NCBI GenBank assembly: GCA_019426215.1
Contig: CM033394.1
Coordinates: 15,954,195 to 16,018,194 of the forward strand
DNA from: Buddleja alternifolia
Taxonomy: Eukaryota > Streptophyta > Magnoliopsida > Lamiales > Scrophulariaceae
Direction: 5' to 3'
Length of the DNA stretch: 64,000 bases
How positions within the stretch are numbered: position 1 is the first letter of the stretch; the number at the start of each line of letters is the position of its first letter. Under the pieces are notes generated by a model. It made no database searches and was not told the DNA's origin. It worked only from the letters and a program-made list of their open reading frames with translations. Made by a program: the position numbers and the translations under genes. Below, piece after piece: positions 48,320 to 60,587 of the stretch.

Positions 48320-48834
48320 CCATCATGCGGAGTGATATCCACAATTCCCTTCGTGTATTTCTCTCGCAACATAGTCAGCGTCAGCTGGGGCCAAGCAACA
48401 AAACAAAGGTCTAGCATTTGAGCTTTTGTACAACTCGTCATTTAAGATAGTAAAACGAGCTGCCCTTCCAGTTAATATTCGAGCCTCGAGCTTGTCCTCA
48501 GGCAGAGTTCCTTCCAAAAGATACTCTATAATGGGACGCTTCTAACTCGTTTCTTCCTCAAGAGGAATGACCACAGTCGGAGGTTCCAATTCAGAGTGTT
48601 CCGGTACGAATAGTGATACCGTATGACTCATGGATCTCACAATTTGATTTGCAAACTTAGATAGCGCGTCCGCTCTTTGATTTTCATCTCTTGGTATTTG
48701 ACACAACTCTATCTTATCAAAATTCTACTATCAGTTGCTTCATTATTTGTAGATACTTGACAATGGTTTTTTCTTTTGCCTCGTACACTCCCGAGACTTG
48801 CCGTGCTACCAATTGTGAATTAGTAAATACTTTT
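48320..48834 (-). pseudogene. Gypsy (Tat) integrase H2C2 and RNase H end
   Basis: The minus-strand stretch 48517-48323 holds LPEDKLEARILTGRAARFTI and REIHEGNCGYHS, the region before and within the integrase H2C2 zinc finger. Between 48834 and 48540 decayed RNase H-linker sequence can be followed. The catalytic integrase core is missing, and the antisense ORF end lies only about 180 bp away. Confidence 0.8.
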
Positions 48835-50641
48835 TGATGGTCCCAAGTGACGTACGAAAGGGTCTAGAAGGGGGGGGGGTTGAATAGATCCTGAAGTCTT
48901 TTTCGACTTCTAAAAATCTTTCGTATCACTTTTGAAATATTTGAACGCTTGAGAAAAGATAACTTAGACTTAATGATTTCAACAATTACCAAAGTAGGGT
49001 AACGTTTCAATCACTTAATCAGGGTTAGCACAGCGGAGATGTTTTTATAGCTTAGCGTTCGTTTTAACCAATTAGTCGCTTATTAGTTTTAAATGCCTTT
49101 TCAAGATATAATATGACAGTGTAATGTAAGGCAATAAAACAGTAAATGACACAAAATATTTGTAAGGTTCATTGGGTGGTGTAATCCCAACTACATCCTT
49201 CTTCTCCTTTTCACTCGGAGGCAATCCACTAAAATGATTCTCAAAGAATCACACAGAATCTTCTACAAATTAGGGAGAGAGGTGAAGACGATCTCGAGCT
49301 CCTTGATCACACAGATTTCAGCTCCAATAAAAATCTTCTCCAAGATGGCCTTGAGCTCCTTGATCACACAGACTTCAGCTCCAATAAAGACCTTTCTTCA
49401 ACAAGCTTCTCTTACTCAAAAATACTGCTTGTGGAAGTCAACAATCTTTCTCACTCAGATGAAAGGTGTTGAGGGTTTATTGTAACAGGTTTGTTTGATG
49501 TTGGAAAGTTCAAACAACTTGGGATATCTCAATAAGAATTTAGGTTTCTTCTTTGGAAGAGGTTTGAGATATCTGGTGACTGTTTGGAATGTATTTGAGA
49601 AGCTTGATGGATTTTAGCTATGGGGTTTGCAAGCTTTTCTCTCAAATTATTTCTCAGCTCTCTTTCACATTTTCGTCTTTTTCTTTTTTTTCTTCTCTCA
49701 CACAGAGATAGCTGAAGGGTACTATTTATAGAGAGTCTCGGGATTTGTCCGTTGGACACAAGTTAGGCGCGTGTACCTCATGCGGAGCTTCAAATAGTCC
49801 CTTTTTCTAACAGTCCTTAATTTCTGCTGATTTCGATTGGACAGGAGCAGGTTTGAATTCTGAAAAGCTGACAGTCTAGTAAAAAAGGGTGGCTTGTCCA
49901 CAAGTCATACTGCGTTGTTTGCATTTAATGCGCTTATCAATCATTTAATGCATTTTGAATTTATTTCCTGTTGGAAATAAATGTCCGTTGGTGATTGCAT
50001 TTAAGTCCTTGATAACTTGGGTTTAATCCCTCAGGTGAATCTAAAAACTGTTCGCGTAAATAGTGACGCATGAATAGTAGTACTATTCAGAAGACGCTTG
50101 AATACTGTTCACCTGAATAGTGACACTTGAATACTGTTCACTTGAATAGCAACGCTTGAAACTCCGAGCGCTTGAATACTGTTCACTTGAATAGTACGTT
50201 GAATACTGTTCATTTGAATAGTATGCGTGAATAGTAAACCCTTGAAACTCTGAGCGCTTAAATATTTGAGTCGCTGGACGCTTGAGCGCTTGAATAGTGA
50301 TGTGTGAATAGTAAGCTTGAATAGTAGCGCTTGATTCATAAATCCTGAAGTAGTCATTTAGCGTTTAACGGACGCTCAAAGCAAATCTTTATCTTCTCTT
50401 GACTTCAGGCGCTGATCTTCAACTTCATCCTTGATAGACTCACTCAGAATTCTATCTGTGACTTGGTATTAAATACTTAGTCTAAAATCTATAAAGATAA
50501 AAATTACAAGCCTAACAAAATAAGTAAACTTTCAAACGCTTATACAATATTTCTATGAAAGTATAAACTTACATTCTTTTGGGGTCTAACATGAAATCCT
50601 ATCTTGTCATCATCAAAACATCTAACATGAAATTTCTAACA
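48835..50641 (-). mobile_element. Solo LTR, copia family C, in gypsy pol
   Basis: On the minus strand it runs TGTTAGAAATTTCATGTTAG to CACTTGGGACCATCA. The TSD is CTTTT (48830-48834) and CTTTC (50642-50646), one change. At 1807 bp it is about 300 bp longer than the other family C LTRs because of a short tandem expansion at 50045-50335. Confidence 0.88.
50045..50335. repeat. Minisatellite inside solo LTR (TTGAATAGT type)
   Basis: Repeated words GCTTGAATACTGTTCAC and TTGAATAGTAA/GTGA in irregular order. It is absent from the LTRs at 31044 and 44767 and accounts for the extra length. Confidence 0.83.
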
Positions 50642-51420
50642 CTTTCACATTTTTTATTTCTAAAGTCTTAGCCATCCTCAATCCTCAAATTAATGCTTCC
50701 TATTCTGCCTCATTGTTTGTCACGTCAAAGTTTAACTTGATCGCAAATTCCAGGTCGTTCCCTTCAGAGGAGTGCAACCAAATTCCAGTACCTTCTCGTC
50801 TCGTCATTGAAAGATCTATCAACATGTAGAGACCATGGAGTCATTTCTAAATATGACATTGAGGCTACCACATCAGGGTTAGTCGTCATTTCCACCAGAA
50901 AATTTGCCATCACTTGAGCCTTTGTCGAGGTACGACTCTTGTGCTCGATGCTGAACTCCCATTTTACGAGTCGACCTGAGACATTTGGTTTTACCAGTAC
51001 TTGTTTCAATGGTTGATTCATTAGAACGTTCACATGGTGAGACTGAAAGTACGGTCTGAGTTTTCTGGATGCAGTCATTAATGCAAGTGCCCATTTCTCA
51101 ATTTCCAAGTAATTAAACTTGGCTCCTTGCATTAACTTGTTGACATAGTAAACCAGACGATGGTCCCCATCGACTTCCTAAATGAGTACAACACTGAGTG
51201 CTACTAAGGAAACTGCCAGGTATAGGATCAATGGTTCTCCCTATACCGATTTGGTCAACAATAGTAGAAACGACAGGTAGGATTTCAGTTCGTGAAAAGC
51301 TTTTTCACATTGTTCCGTCCATTCAAAACGTTTCACATTTCTCAAAATTTTGAAGAAGTGTTGGCCCTTATCTGCAGATCGTGAGATGAAACAATTAGCT
51401 ATTACCATATCTATTTCATC
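50642..51420 (-). pseudogene. Gypsy (Tat) reverse transcriptase C-terminus and RNase H
   Basis: Read downward from 51420, decayed RT thumb and connection sequence is followed by ASRKLRPYFQSHHVNVLMNQP and VSGRLVKWEFSIEH (RNase H-side signatures of Tat/Retand gypsy pol), then WSLHVDRSFND and TNNEAEYEALI, the plant archaeal-type RNase H start. There are several stops. RT palm and everything 5' of it are lost at the junction near 51420. Confidence 0.87.
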
Positions 51421-51591
51421 TCAGAATAAATATCAGAACATAAGGAAAGTGCAGACCTTTTTGAATATGATATATATTGCATTTTCCTTTACTTTTATTC
51501 TCTTTCCTTAGTTAGTTGGACTCTTTCCAACTAATTAGCTATTACCATATCTATTAATATCCTAACATATATCATATAAGATCTTCCCTGA
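51386..51591 (-). other. Junction sequence, possible small copia LTR remnant
   Basis: Contains the 22-bp direct repeat ATTAGCTATTACCATATCTATT at about 51391 and 51535. On the minus strand, from about 51567, it reads TGTTAGGATATTAATAG, which looks like a copia LTR start. No target duplication seen. Confidence 0.3.
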
Positions 51592-51695
51592 TGTTTTTGT
51601 GTTTCAAGTTGCTGTTTTTGTTTTTTTTTAAGTTGTTGTTTTTGTTTTTTTTAAGTTGCTGTTTTGTTATGTTTTTTTTTAATATTCTTGAATAG

Positions 51696-52822
51696 ATGAG
51701 CAACTATGACTTTTATTGGTCAAAACAAGGATGGGATGAAGGTGCCGAATACGGGAGTCGAGTGCAAGATTTATGTTCGTGGTGTGGAGACGCTTATCAT
51801 AGCTATTATTGTCAACATGGATGGAGAAGTCAGCAAGACTTGCCATTGAGTTATTATGTTATGAGAGATTCACAAGCACACCTGCAACAAGATAGGTCCT
51901 CCTTTCTATGCAGGGAGAATTTGAATCGGCTAACTTTCAGAACCATGGGGATTATCAGCAACAATGTGATAGGGACCCAAGTTTTGAGGAGTTGATGATC
52001 CAATGGATGAAGTCGAACGAAGAGCGGATGAAGTCGAATGATGAGCGGTCTCAAAATCTCGAAGCATCTATAATGGAATTGCAAACACAACTCAACCAAC
52101 TTTCCAACTTATTGGCAGAGAGATCATCAGACACTTCTCAGAGTGGCACAGAGGTGAATGATGAGGTATCTGATACAGAAGTTGAACAAGTTGTTGATTC
52201 GACACCACATTGTCTACAACCCATTGCTACACCAGCACTACCTTCAGAATCTATGTGTGGTGAAGTAGATACAACATCACTGGAGCACCTTCAATTCAGC
52301 ATAGGGATCCCAAAATCCACTCCATCAAATGACCAAGAAAAAGCATTAGAAATATTCAAGAATCCAACGCCACCTACCATCATATCTCTTGATTTCTTAA
52401 GAATGTGCATCAATAACCAGAGAGCTAGAGTGGTGGAGGTTGAAGACAAAGTTTACAACTTTAGTGGCCCGTTCGAGGCATACACTAAGAACCCAAGTGA
52501 TACTACGGTTGAGAATGAGGAGATCCGAAGATATACAAGTCACTGGGATATATCACCACTAAAGTTGTCAGAATCAAGGCTCAGGGAGTTAGGCCTGGCC
52601 ACATACTTATTAAAACCATCAATGGAAAACTCCCCATCTTTAAAATTCACTTTTAGTTATTTACAATTTTATTACATTTTTATAAAAGTGAACTTAAGCT
52701 CATATCTTAGTTTTTCAGGATTTGTGAATGTGATGGGAAATGAGAAGCCTTTACGCAATTGGAAAAAGCACAAAAAGGCTCATCTATACAAAGTTGTCAT
52801 TGCTCCTTATGATCCACCATGA
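51696..52822 (+). pseudogene. Gag-like protein, copy 1, frameshifted
   Basis: Same protein as 56252-57379 but broken by a one-base loss near 51907 (TTTCTATGCAG instead of TTTCAAATGCAG), so two overlapping frames (51696-51995 and 51908-52822) cover it. A zinc-knuckle-like CSWCGDAYHSYYC lies near residue 28. Confidence 0.8.
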
Positions 52823-54571
52823 GCAGTGCAAGGGAGTCGAGCTACCGACTTTAAACAAGCGCTTCGTGGGAGGCAACCCACGTTTTACATGCTTTCTTTC
52901 ATTTCCGTTATTTTGGTTTTGTTTGTTTTGTTTTAAGTGTTCTAAGTTGTTTTGATGATGCTTTTTATCTCTTCTTGTTTTTCTAACTTCACAGATGGCT
53001 AGGCTTTATTGTCAAACTCTTCGCCTTGTTGCTCTTTCACTTTTTGGACATCACTTAGCTTCAAACATCAGGGACGTCTTTCCTTCCTTTACTTTACATT
53101 TGTATGTTCGCTCATTGGGGACAATGTGCTAGATTAGTTGGGGGGGCGGGGTAGACGTCCTAATTTTATTGTGATGTGGTGATATGGTGTAACTTGTACT
53201 CATTTGTTAAGTTTCATGCTTGATTTGGGATTAGAAAACTGTGATAGTCAATGATTTCATATTCATGATTTGTTATACTTTTGCTTGGAGCATGATTCGT
53301 TTAAGTGTCTCTACTTCATCTAAGATGAAATCATTTGTCGTATTTTATTTGTGAAAGCCTTTTTAGCCATGCTTATGTGAATTGTTGAGGATTTAAAGCA
53401 TTGAGCGTTCAATTTTGTCAACTTTGAAATGTGTGTTGAGTGTGCGAAGTCATGAAATGATTTAGGCCATCTTTCATTTTCTTTAACCTTACAATTAGCC
53501 TTCACAATACTACATAATCTCTAGACCTTATTTTGAGCTGTATTGATAAGAATGGAGTGTGCTAAGCATACAAAAAACCACCATTCGCTTTTCTTTCGTA
53601 AGCCACACCAACCACCCTTTAGCCTAAAAGAAAGAAAAACAAAGTCTATTTCCCAAGTAAGAGAGCATATAACCTCATTTCATTTGGATTTAGTTTGGGT
53701 TTACGCTTTGTTTTGGGTGTCGAATCTCATGGATTAATGGGTTAAAAGGTGTGTTTGTTCTTGATGATTTTGAGAAATTTTGAGGTCTTGAGTTTATGTG
53801 AAATAAAGAGAGGAAAAAGAAATGTTGTAAGTTGGCTAAAGAGTCGAGAGATTGGAAGTTACCGAAAAATATATTATGTGAGCTCTCTCTCGACTTGGCT
53901 ACGAACTGAGCTTCAATGTGATTTATTTGGTTTGGGAATCATTTTTCCACCCCTAGCATCAAAAGAAACAAGTTTTGGGGTTATGAGTTCAAAGGGAAAA
54001 GAAATCAAAAAGCGATAAGTGACAAGATGTAGAGATTTGTTCGGTTGATAAGTGAGTGTTTAGCTCGATGATATTGAGTTGTATTCTCTCTTGAATTTAG
54101 TCACTTTATCCATATATTCCCGTCCAAGCCATTACCTGGCCTTACATTACAAGCCAAAAAGACCTTTTGATCGTGACTTTCACACTTCATACACACCGAT
54201 AAGTTAACAAAGTTTTGGAATGCTTCAATGTTTTTATTATCTAATGAGTTTGCATAATCATGTTCTAAAACGTGCTTTCGACATAAAAAAAAATAGATAT
54301 GGAGTTCATAATTAAGAGATGGAATTCAAAATATCTTAGAGGTTTTCAAATTGTTGGATGTTCAAGGCAACGTGTAACTTATCATGACTATTTTCGAGGG
54401 AGTGACACTCACCTCTTTTGTGGGAAGTGCAAAAATTGAGCCTCATGTGCGTACTTGGTTCTGAAACATTCAGCCTTTAAAAGATCCCGAATCACAGCGA
54501 AAAATCTGAACTTATGAGTATTTGTTCACCATTTATTGATCGAGACGATCAAAGCCTAGTTGGGGGGTAGT
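52823..54571 (+). other. 3' non-coding region of gypsy unit 1
   Basis: Contains GGGAGGCAACCCACG near 52870, a PPT-like TTAGTTGGGGGGGCGGGG near 53135-53153, then long non-coding sequence, and the true PPT TTGGGGGGTAG at 54560-54570. Short open frames here, repeated at 57881-58998, show no domain. Confidence 0.75.
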
Positions 54572-56028
54572 TGATAAGTTCACATTTTACGAGTTTTTAC
54601 CCCTTTGATTTAGGTATTTTCGTCATAATTTAGTAATGAATATTCCGCATAGTGCTTTAATTTGTTTCAATTTCATGTGTGTAGGGATTTAAGTCAAATA
54701 GATCGATTATCGAGTAAGAAGGCCGAACAAGAGACGGAAAAGCAAAGAAAAATATGAAACTGCCACTCTGGACCGCGGCACGAGACCGCGGCACTAGACC
54801 GGGTACAAGACCGCGGTTGCGGTGCAATGCCAAGCTCAGAAATCCGGATAGGACCGCGGCATGGAACTGCGGCCTTCGGCACCCAGAAACCGCGGCACAA
54901 TGCCGCGGCCCTTTGATGAATGACCCTTCGGCGCCCTGTTTAGACCTTGGCTCAAACCGCGGCAATACTTGCCAATTGGACCGCGACACTACTTGCCATC
55001 CGATCCGCGGTCAGTTAAGAATGTGTGCCGCGGTCCAATTCTCCCGAAGCCCTAAAATTAAGTCCGCCGTTTTCCTCCTTTATAACACACTTTTCTCTTG
55101 GAAAACACTTACACTTGTTCTAAAACACCTAGGGGAAGCCATAGGAAGACCCAAGGAAGCTTGAGGAGCCATTTTCGTCATCAAAAGCTTGGATTCACAC
55201 CTTGTAATAGGGTGTAATTCAACTCTTTCTCTTTGATTAGTTTATCAACTATGTCTTATAGAATTGTTGAATGATTTGTTATTGTAAGTATGAGCTAAGC
55301 ATCTTTGTGGTTGGGTTATGTGAATACTTTGTGATGTTTTGTGTTTAATGAATGATTAATTTCCGGATTTATTACATTCTTGTTACATGTTTGATTTTAT
55401 GCTTAATGCTTTCACATGAATGATCACCATGTGTTTGATATAATGCTTTGTCTTGAGACCGAGAGGAGATAGATAAAGGGAGATCGAAAAATCAAACATC
55501 ATAACGTAACAATTGACTAGAGATAGAATCGATTGCGTTGTGTGGCTTTTTGTGATAAGATGACCCGATTGAATGTAGGATCTTCGTAAACAAGGAATTC
55601 CTTTGAACCTAAATGCATGTTAGTTAATTCAATCTTCACTATAGAGATATAGGGAGTTGTTAACTAGTATAGGCTTGTTATTTCAAGAGATTGGATAATA
55701 AATACATTAGGGGGTTTCGCCATAACAAGAGCGTTCTAAAAATCCGGATAATTGAGAGTTCATGAACATAGAATAGAACATAGTAGGATCATAACCCAAT
55801 CACCTCTTTCCATTTGAGTTATTACCTTGATAATCATCTTAGGTATCTTTAGTTATTTTCATAGTATAATCAACCATCATCTTATAATTTGATTTAGCTT
55901 AGAGTTAGATAATATAGCAATTACGATCATTGAATCCAATTGTCCCTGTGGAGACGACACACCCCGGGCTAATAGTCCACTTTATTACATTGCACGACCT
56001 AGTACACTTGCTAGGAATTCGCATGTCA
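54572..56028 (+). mobile_element. Gypsy LTR, middle copy
   Basis: Starts TGATAAGTTCACATTTTACG and ends AATTCGCATGTCA. It is 1457 bp, the same length as 59131-60587 and nearly identical to it. It contains a CCGCGG-rich patch at about 54770-55040 and a TTTATAA box near 55079. Confidence 0.92.
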
Positions 56029-56034
56029 AGTTTT

Positions 56035-56052
56035 TGGCGCCGTTGTCGGGGA
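56035..56052 (+). promoter_or_regulatory. Primer binding site (Athila/Tat type)
   Basis: TGGCGCCGTTGTCGGGGA, six bases after the LTR, the typical primer site of Athila and Tat gypsy elements with one change from TGGCGCCGTTGCCGGGGA. Confidence 0.9.
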
Positions 56053-56251
56053 CAATTGCGTTATTTGATATTGTAATTCACTTATCTTCTCTAAGACTAA
56101 GTTGTTGTTTTTGTGTTTTAGTTGCTGTTTTTGTGTCCTAAGTTGCTGTTTTTGTGTTTCAAGTTGCTGTTTTTGTTTTTTTTTTAAGTTGTTGTTTTTG
56201 TTTTTTTAAGTTGCTGTTTTGTTATGTTTTTTTTTTAATATTCTTGAATAG

Positions 56252-57379
56252 ATGAGCAACTATGACTTTTATTGGTCAAAACAAGGATGGGATGAAGGTG
56301 CCGAATACGGGAGTCGAGTGCAAGATTTATGTTCGTGGTGTGGAGACGCTCATCATAGCTATTATTGTCAACACAGATGGGGAAGTCAGCAAGACTTGCC
56401 ATTGAGTTATTATGTTATGAGAGATTCACAAGCACACCTGCAACAAGATAGGTCCTCCTTTCAAATGCAGGGAGAATTTGAATCGGCTAACTTTCAGAAC
56501 CATGGGGATTATCAGCAACAATGTGATAGGGACCCAAGTTTTGAGGAGTTGATGATCCAATGGATGAAGTCGAACGATGAGCGGATGAAGTCGAATGATG
56601 AGCGGTCTCAAAATCTCGAAGCATCTATAGTGGAATTGCAAACACAACTCAACCAACTTTCCAACTTATTGGCAGAGAGATCATCAGACACTTCTCAGAG
56701 TGGCACAGAGGTGAATGATGAGGTATCTGATACAGAAGTTGAACAAGTTGTTGATTCGACACCACATTGTCTACAACCCATTGCTACACCAGCACTACCT
56801 TCAGAATCTATGTGTGGTGAAGTAGATACAACATCACTGGAGCACCTTCAATTCAGCATAGGGATCCCAAAATCCACTCCATCAAATGACCAAGAAAAAG
56901 CATTAGAAATATTCAAGAATCCAACGCCACCTACCATCATATCTATTGATTTCTTAAGAATGTGCATCAATAACCAGAGAGCTAGAGTGGTGGAGGTTGA
57001 AGACAAAGTTTACAACTTCAGTGGCCCGTTCGAGGCATACACTAAGAACCCAAGTGATACTACGGTTGAGAATGAGGAGATCCGAAGATATACAAGTCAC
57101 TGGGATATATCACCACTAAAGTTGTCAGAATCAAGGCTCAGGGAGTTAGGCCTGGCCACATACTTATTAAAACCATCAATGGAAAACTCCCCATCTTTAA
57201 AATTCACTTTTAGTTATTTACAATTTTATTACATTTTTATAAAAGTGAACTTAAGCTCATATCTTAGTTTTTCAGGATTTGTGAATGTGATGGGAAATGA
57301 GAAGCCTTTACGCAATTGGAAAAAGCACAAAAAGGCTCATCTATACAAAGTTGGCATTGCTCCTTATGATCCACCATGA
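56252..57379 (+). CDS. Gag-like protein of non-autonomous gypsy, intact
   Basis: 375 codons, uninterrupted. The start MSNYDFYWSKQGW lies just after an Ile/Phe-rich T-tract leader. A zinc-knuckle-like CX2CX3HX4C (CSWCGDAHHSYYC) lies near residue 28. A coiled-coil-like stretch (SQNLEASIVELQTQLNQLSN, about residues 110-130) follows, with an acidic Ser/Thr-rich middle. Athila gag proteins have the same order of knuckle and coiled coil, but the capsid domain normally before the knuckle is absent, so this is a C-terminal gag derivative. The last ~60 residues look like partly unrelated sequence. It may act in trans with a full element. Confidence 0.65.
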   Translation: MSNYDFYWSKQGWDEGAEYGSRVQDLCSWCGDAHHSYYCQHRWGSQQDLPLSYYVMRDSQAHLQQDRSSFQMQGEFESANFQNHGDYQQQCDRDPSFEELMIQWMKSNDERMKSNDERSQNLEASIVELQTQLNQLSNLLAERSSDTSQSGTEVNDEVSDTEVEQVVDSTPHCLQPIATPALPSESMCGEVDTTSLEHLQFSIGIPKSTPSNDQEKALEIFKNPTPPTIISIDFLRMCINNQRARVVEVEDKVYNFSGPFEAYTKNPSDTTVENEEIRRYTSHWDISPLKLSESRLRELGLATYLLKPSMENSPSLKFTFSYLQFYYIFIKVNLSSYLSFSGFVNVMGNEKPLRNWKKHKKAHLYKVGIAPYDPP

Positions 57380-59130
57380 GCAGTGCAAGGGAGTCGAGCT
57401 ACTGACTTTAAACAAGCGCTTCGTGGGAGGCAACCCACGTTTTACATGCTTTCTTTCATTTCCCTTATTTTTTTTTTGTTTTGTTTCTTTTGTTTTAAGT
57501 GTTCTAAGTTGTTTTGATGATGCTTTTTGTCTCTTCTTGTTTTTCTAACTTCACAGATGGCTAGGCTTTATTGTCAGACTCTTCGCTTTGTTGCTCTTTC
57601 ACTTTTTGGACATCACTTAGCTTCAAACATCAGGGACGTCTTTCCTTCCTTTACTTTACATTTGTATGTTCGCTCATTGGGGACAATGTGCTAGATTAGT
57701 TGGGAGGTGGGGTAGACGTCCTAATTTTATTGTGATGTGGTGATATGGTGTAACTTGTACTCATTTGTTAAGTTTCATGCTTGATTTGGGATTAGAAAAC
57801 TGTGATAGTCAATGATTTCATATTCATGATTTGTTATACTTTTGCTTGGAGCATGATTCGTTTAAGTGTCTCTACTTCATCTAAGATGAAATCATTTGTC
57901 GTATTTTATTTGTGAAAGCCTTTTTAGCCATGCTTATGTGAATTGTTGAGGATTTAAAGCATTGAGCGTTCAATTTTGTCAACTTTGAAATGTGTGTTGA
58001 GTGTGCGAAGTCAGGAAATGATTTAGGCCACCTTTCATTTTCTTTAACCTTACAATTAGCCTTCACGATACTACATAATCTCTAGACCTTATTTTGAGTT
58101 GTATTGATAAGAATGGAGTGTGCTAAGCATACTAAAAACCACCATTCGCTTTTCTTTCGTAAGCCACACCAACCACCCTTTAGCCTAAAAGAAAGAAAAA
58201 CAAAGTCTATTTCCCAAGTAAGAGAGCATATAACCTCATTTCATTTGGCTTAGTTTGGGTTTACGCTTTGTTTTGGGTGTCGAATCTCATGGATTAATGG
58301 GTTAAAAGGTGTGTTTGCTCTTGATGATTTTGAGAAATTTTGAGGTCTTGAGTTTATGTGAAATAAAGAGAGGAAAAAGAAATGTTGTAAGTTGGCTAAA
58401 GAGTCGAGAGATTGGAAGTTACCGAAAAATATATTATGTGAGCTCTCTCTCGACTTGGCTACGAACTGAGCTTCAATGTGATTTATTTGGTTTGGGAATC
58501 ATTTTTCCACCCCTAGCATCAAAAGAAACAAGTTTTGGGGTTATGAGTTCAAAGGGAAAAGAAATCAAAAAGCGATAAGTGACAAGATGTAGAGATTTGT
58601 TCGGTTGATAAGTGAGTGTTTAGCTCGATGATATTGAGTTGTATTCTCTCTTGAATTTAGTCACTTTATCCATATATTCCCGTCCAAGCCATTACCTAGC
58701 CTTACATTACAAGCCAAAAAGACCTTTTGATCGTGACTTTCACACTTTATACACACCGATAAGTTAACAAAGTTTTGGAATGCTTCAATGTTTTTATTAT
58801 CTAATGAGTTTGCATAATCATGTTCTAAAACGTGCTTTCGACATAAAAAAAATAGATATGGAGTTCATAATTAAGAGATGGAATTCAAAAAATCTTAGAG
58901 GTTTTCAAATTGTTGGATGTTTAAGGCAACGTGTAACTTATCATGACTATTTTCGAGGGAGTGACACTCACCACTTTTGTGGGAAGTGCAAAAATTGAGC
59001 CTCATGTGCGTACTTGGTTCTGAAACATTCAGCCTTTAAAAGATCCCGAATCACAGCGAAAAATCTGAACTTATGAGTATTTGTTCACCATTTATTGATC
59101 GAGACGATCAAAGCCTAGTTGGGGGGTAGT
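57380..59130 (+). other. 3' non-coding region of gypsy unit 2
   Basis: Nearly identical to 52823-54571, with the same AGGCAACCCACG and TTGGGAGGTGGGG motifs and the PPT TTGGGGGGTAG at 59119-59129. No gene. Confidence 0.75.
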
Positions 59131-60587
59131 TGATAAGTTCACATTTTACGAGTTTTTACCCCTTTGATTTAGGTATTTTCGTCATAATTTAGTAATGAAT
59201 ATTCCGCATAGTGCTTTGATTTGTTTCAATTTCATGTGTGTAGGGATTTAAGTCAAATAGATCGATTATCGAGTAAGAAGGCCGAACAAGAGACGGAAAA
59301 GCAAAGAAAAATATGAAATTGCCACTCTAGACCGCGGCACGAGACCGCGGCACTAGACCGGGTACAAGACCGCGGTTGCGGTGCAATGCCAAGCTCAGAA
59401 ATCCGGATAGGACCGCGTCATGGAACTGCGGCCTTCGGCGCCCAGAAACCGCGACACAATGCCGCGACCCTTTGATGAATGACCCTTCGGCGCCCTGTTT
59501 AGACCTCGGCTCAAACCGCGGCAATACTTGCCAATTGGACCGCGGCACTACTTGCCATCAGGACCGCGGTCAGTTAAGAATGTGTGCCGCGGTCCAATTC
59601 TCCCGAAGCCCTAAAATTAAGTCCGCCGTTTTCCTCCTTTATAACACACTTTTCTCTTGGAAAACACTTACACTTGTTCTAAAACACCTAGGGGAAGCCA
59701 TAGGAAGACCCAAGGAAGCTTGAGGAGCCATTTTCATCATCAAAAGCTTGGATTCACACCTTGTAATAGGGAGTAATTCAACTCTTTCTCTTTGATTAGT
59801 TTATCAACTATGTCTTATAGAATTGTTGAATTATTTGTTATTGTAAGTATGAGCTAAGCATCTTTGTGGTTGGGTTATGTGAATACTTTGTGATGTTTTG
59901 TGTTTAATGAATGATTAATTTCCGAATTTATTACATTCTTGTTACATGTTTGATTTTATGCTTAATGCTTTCACATGAATGATCACCATGTGTTTGATAT
60001 AATGCTTTGTCTTGAGACCGAGAGGAGATAGATAAAGGGAGATCGAAAAATCAAACATCATAACGTAACAATTGACTAGAGATAGAATCGATTGCGTTGT
60101 GTGGCTTTTTGTGATAAGATGACCCGATTGAATGTAGGATCTTCGTAAACAAGGAATTCCTTTGAACCTAAATGCATGTTAGTTAATTCAATCTTCACTA
60201 TAGAGATATAGGAAGTTGTTAACTAGTATAGGCTTGTTATTTCAAGAGATTGGATAGTAAATACATTAGGGAGTTCGCCATAACAAGAGCGTTCTAAAAA
60301 TCCGGATAATTGAGAGTTCATGAACATAGAATAGAATATAGTAGGATCATAACCCAATCACCTCTTTCCATTTGAGTTATTACCTTGATAATCATCTTAG
60401 TTATCTTTAGTTATTTGCATAGTATAAACACCTATCATATTATAAATTGATTTAGCTTAGAAATAGGTAATGTAGCAATTACGAGCATTGAATCCAATTG
60501 TCCCTGTGGAGACGATACACCCCGGGCTAAATAGTCCACTTTATTACTTTGCATAACCTAGTATACTTGCTAGGATTTCGCGTGTCA
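59131..60587 (+). mobile_element. Gypsy LTR, right copy
   Basis: Starts TGATAAGTTCAC and ends ATTTCGCGTGTCA. Same length as the middle LTR and differing at few sites. The CCGCGG patch is at about 59330-59600. The right flank is CACGT; no left TSD can be read because the left side of the array is truncated. Confidence 0.92.

Larger units (their letters stand above)
51592..60587 (+). mobile_element. Tandem pair of gag-only gypsy elements (Athila-like)
   Basis: Order: internal region 1 (51592-54571), LTR (54572-56028), internal region 2 (56029-59130), LTR (59131-60587). The two internal regions are nearly identical. The left LTR, PBS and first leader bases of unit 1 are missing, so the array is truncated at 51592. 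The PBS TGGCGCCGTTGTCGGGGA, the post-gag GGGAGGCAACCCACG motif and the TTGGGGGG polypurine tract are Athila/Tat-type gypsy hallmarks. No protease, RT or integrase is present. Confidence 0.87.

Noticed and set aside
54754..55164. 136-codon frame in the gypsy LTR (and its copy at 59376-59723)
   Set aside because: Lies wholly inside an LTR over the CCGCGG island; composition driven, no domain.
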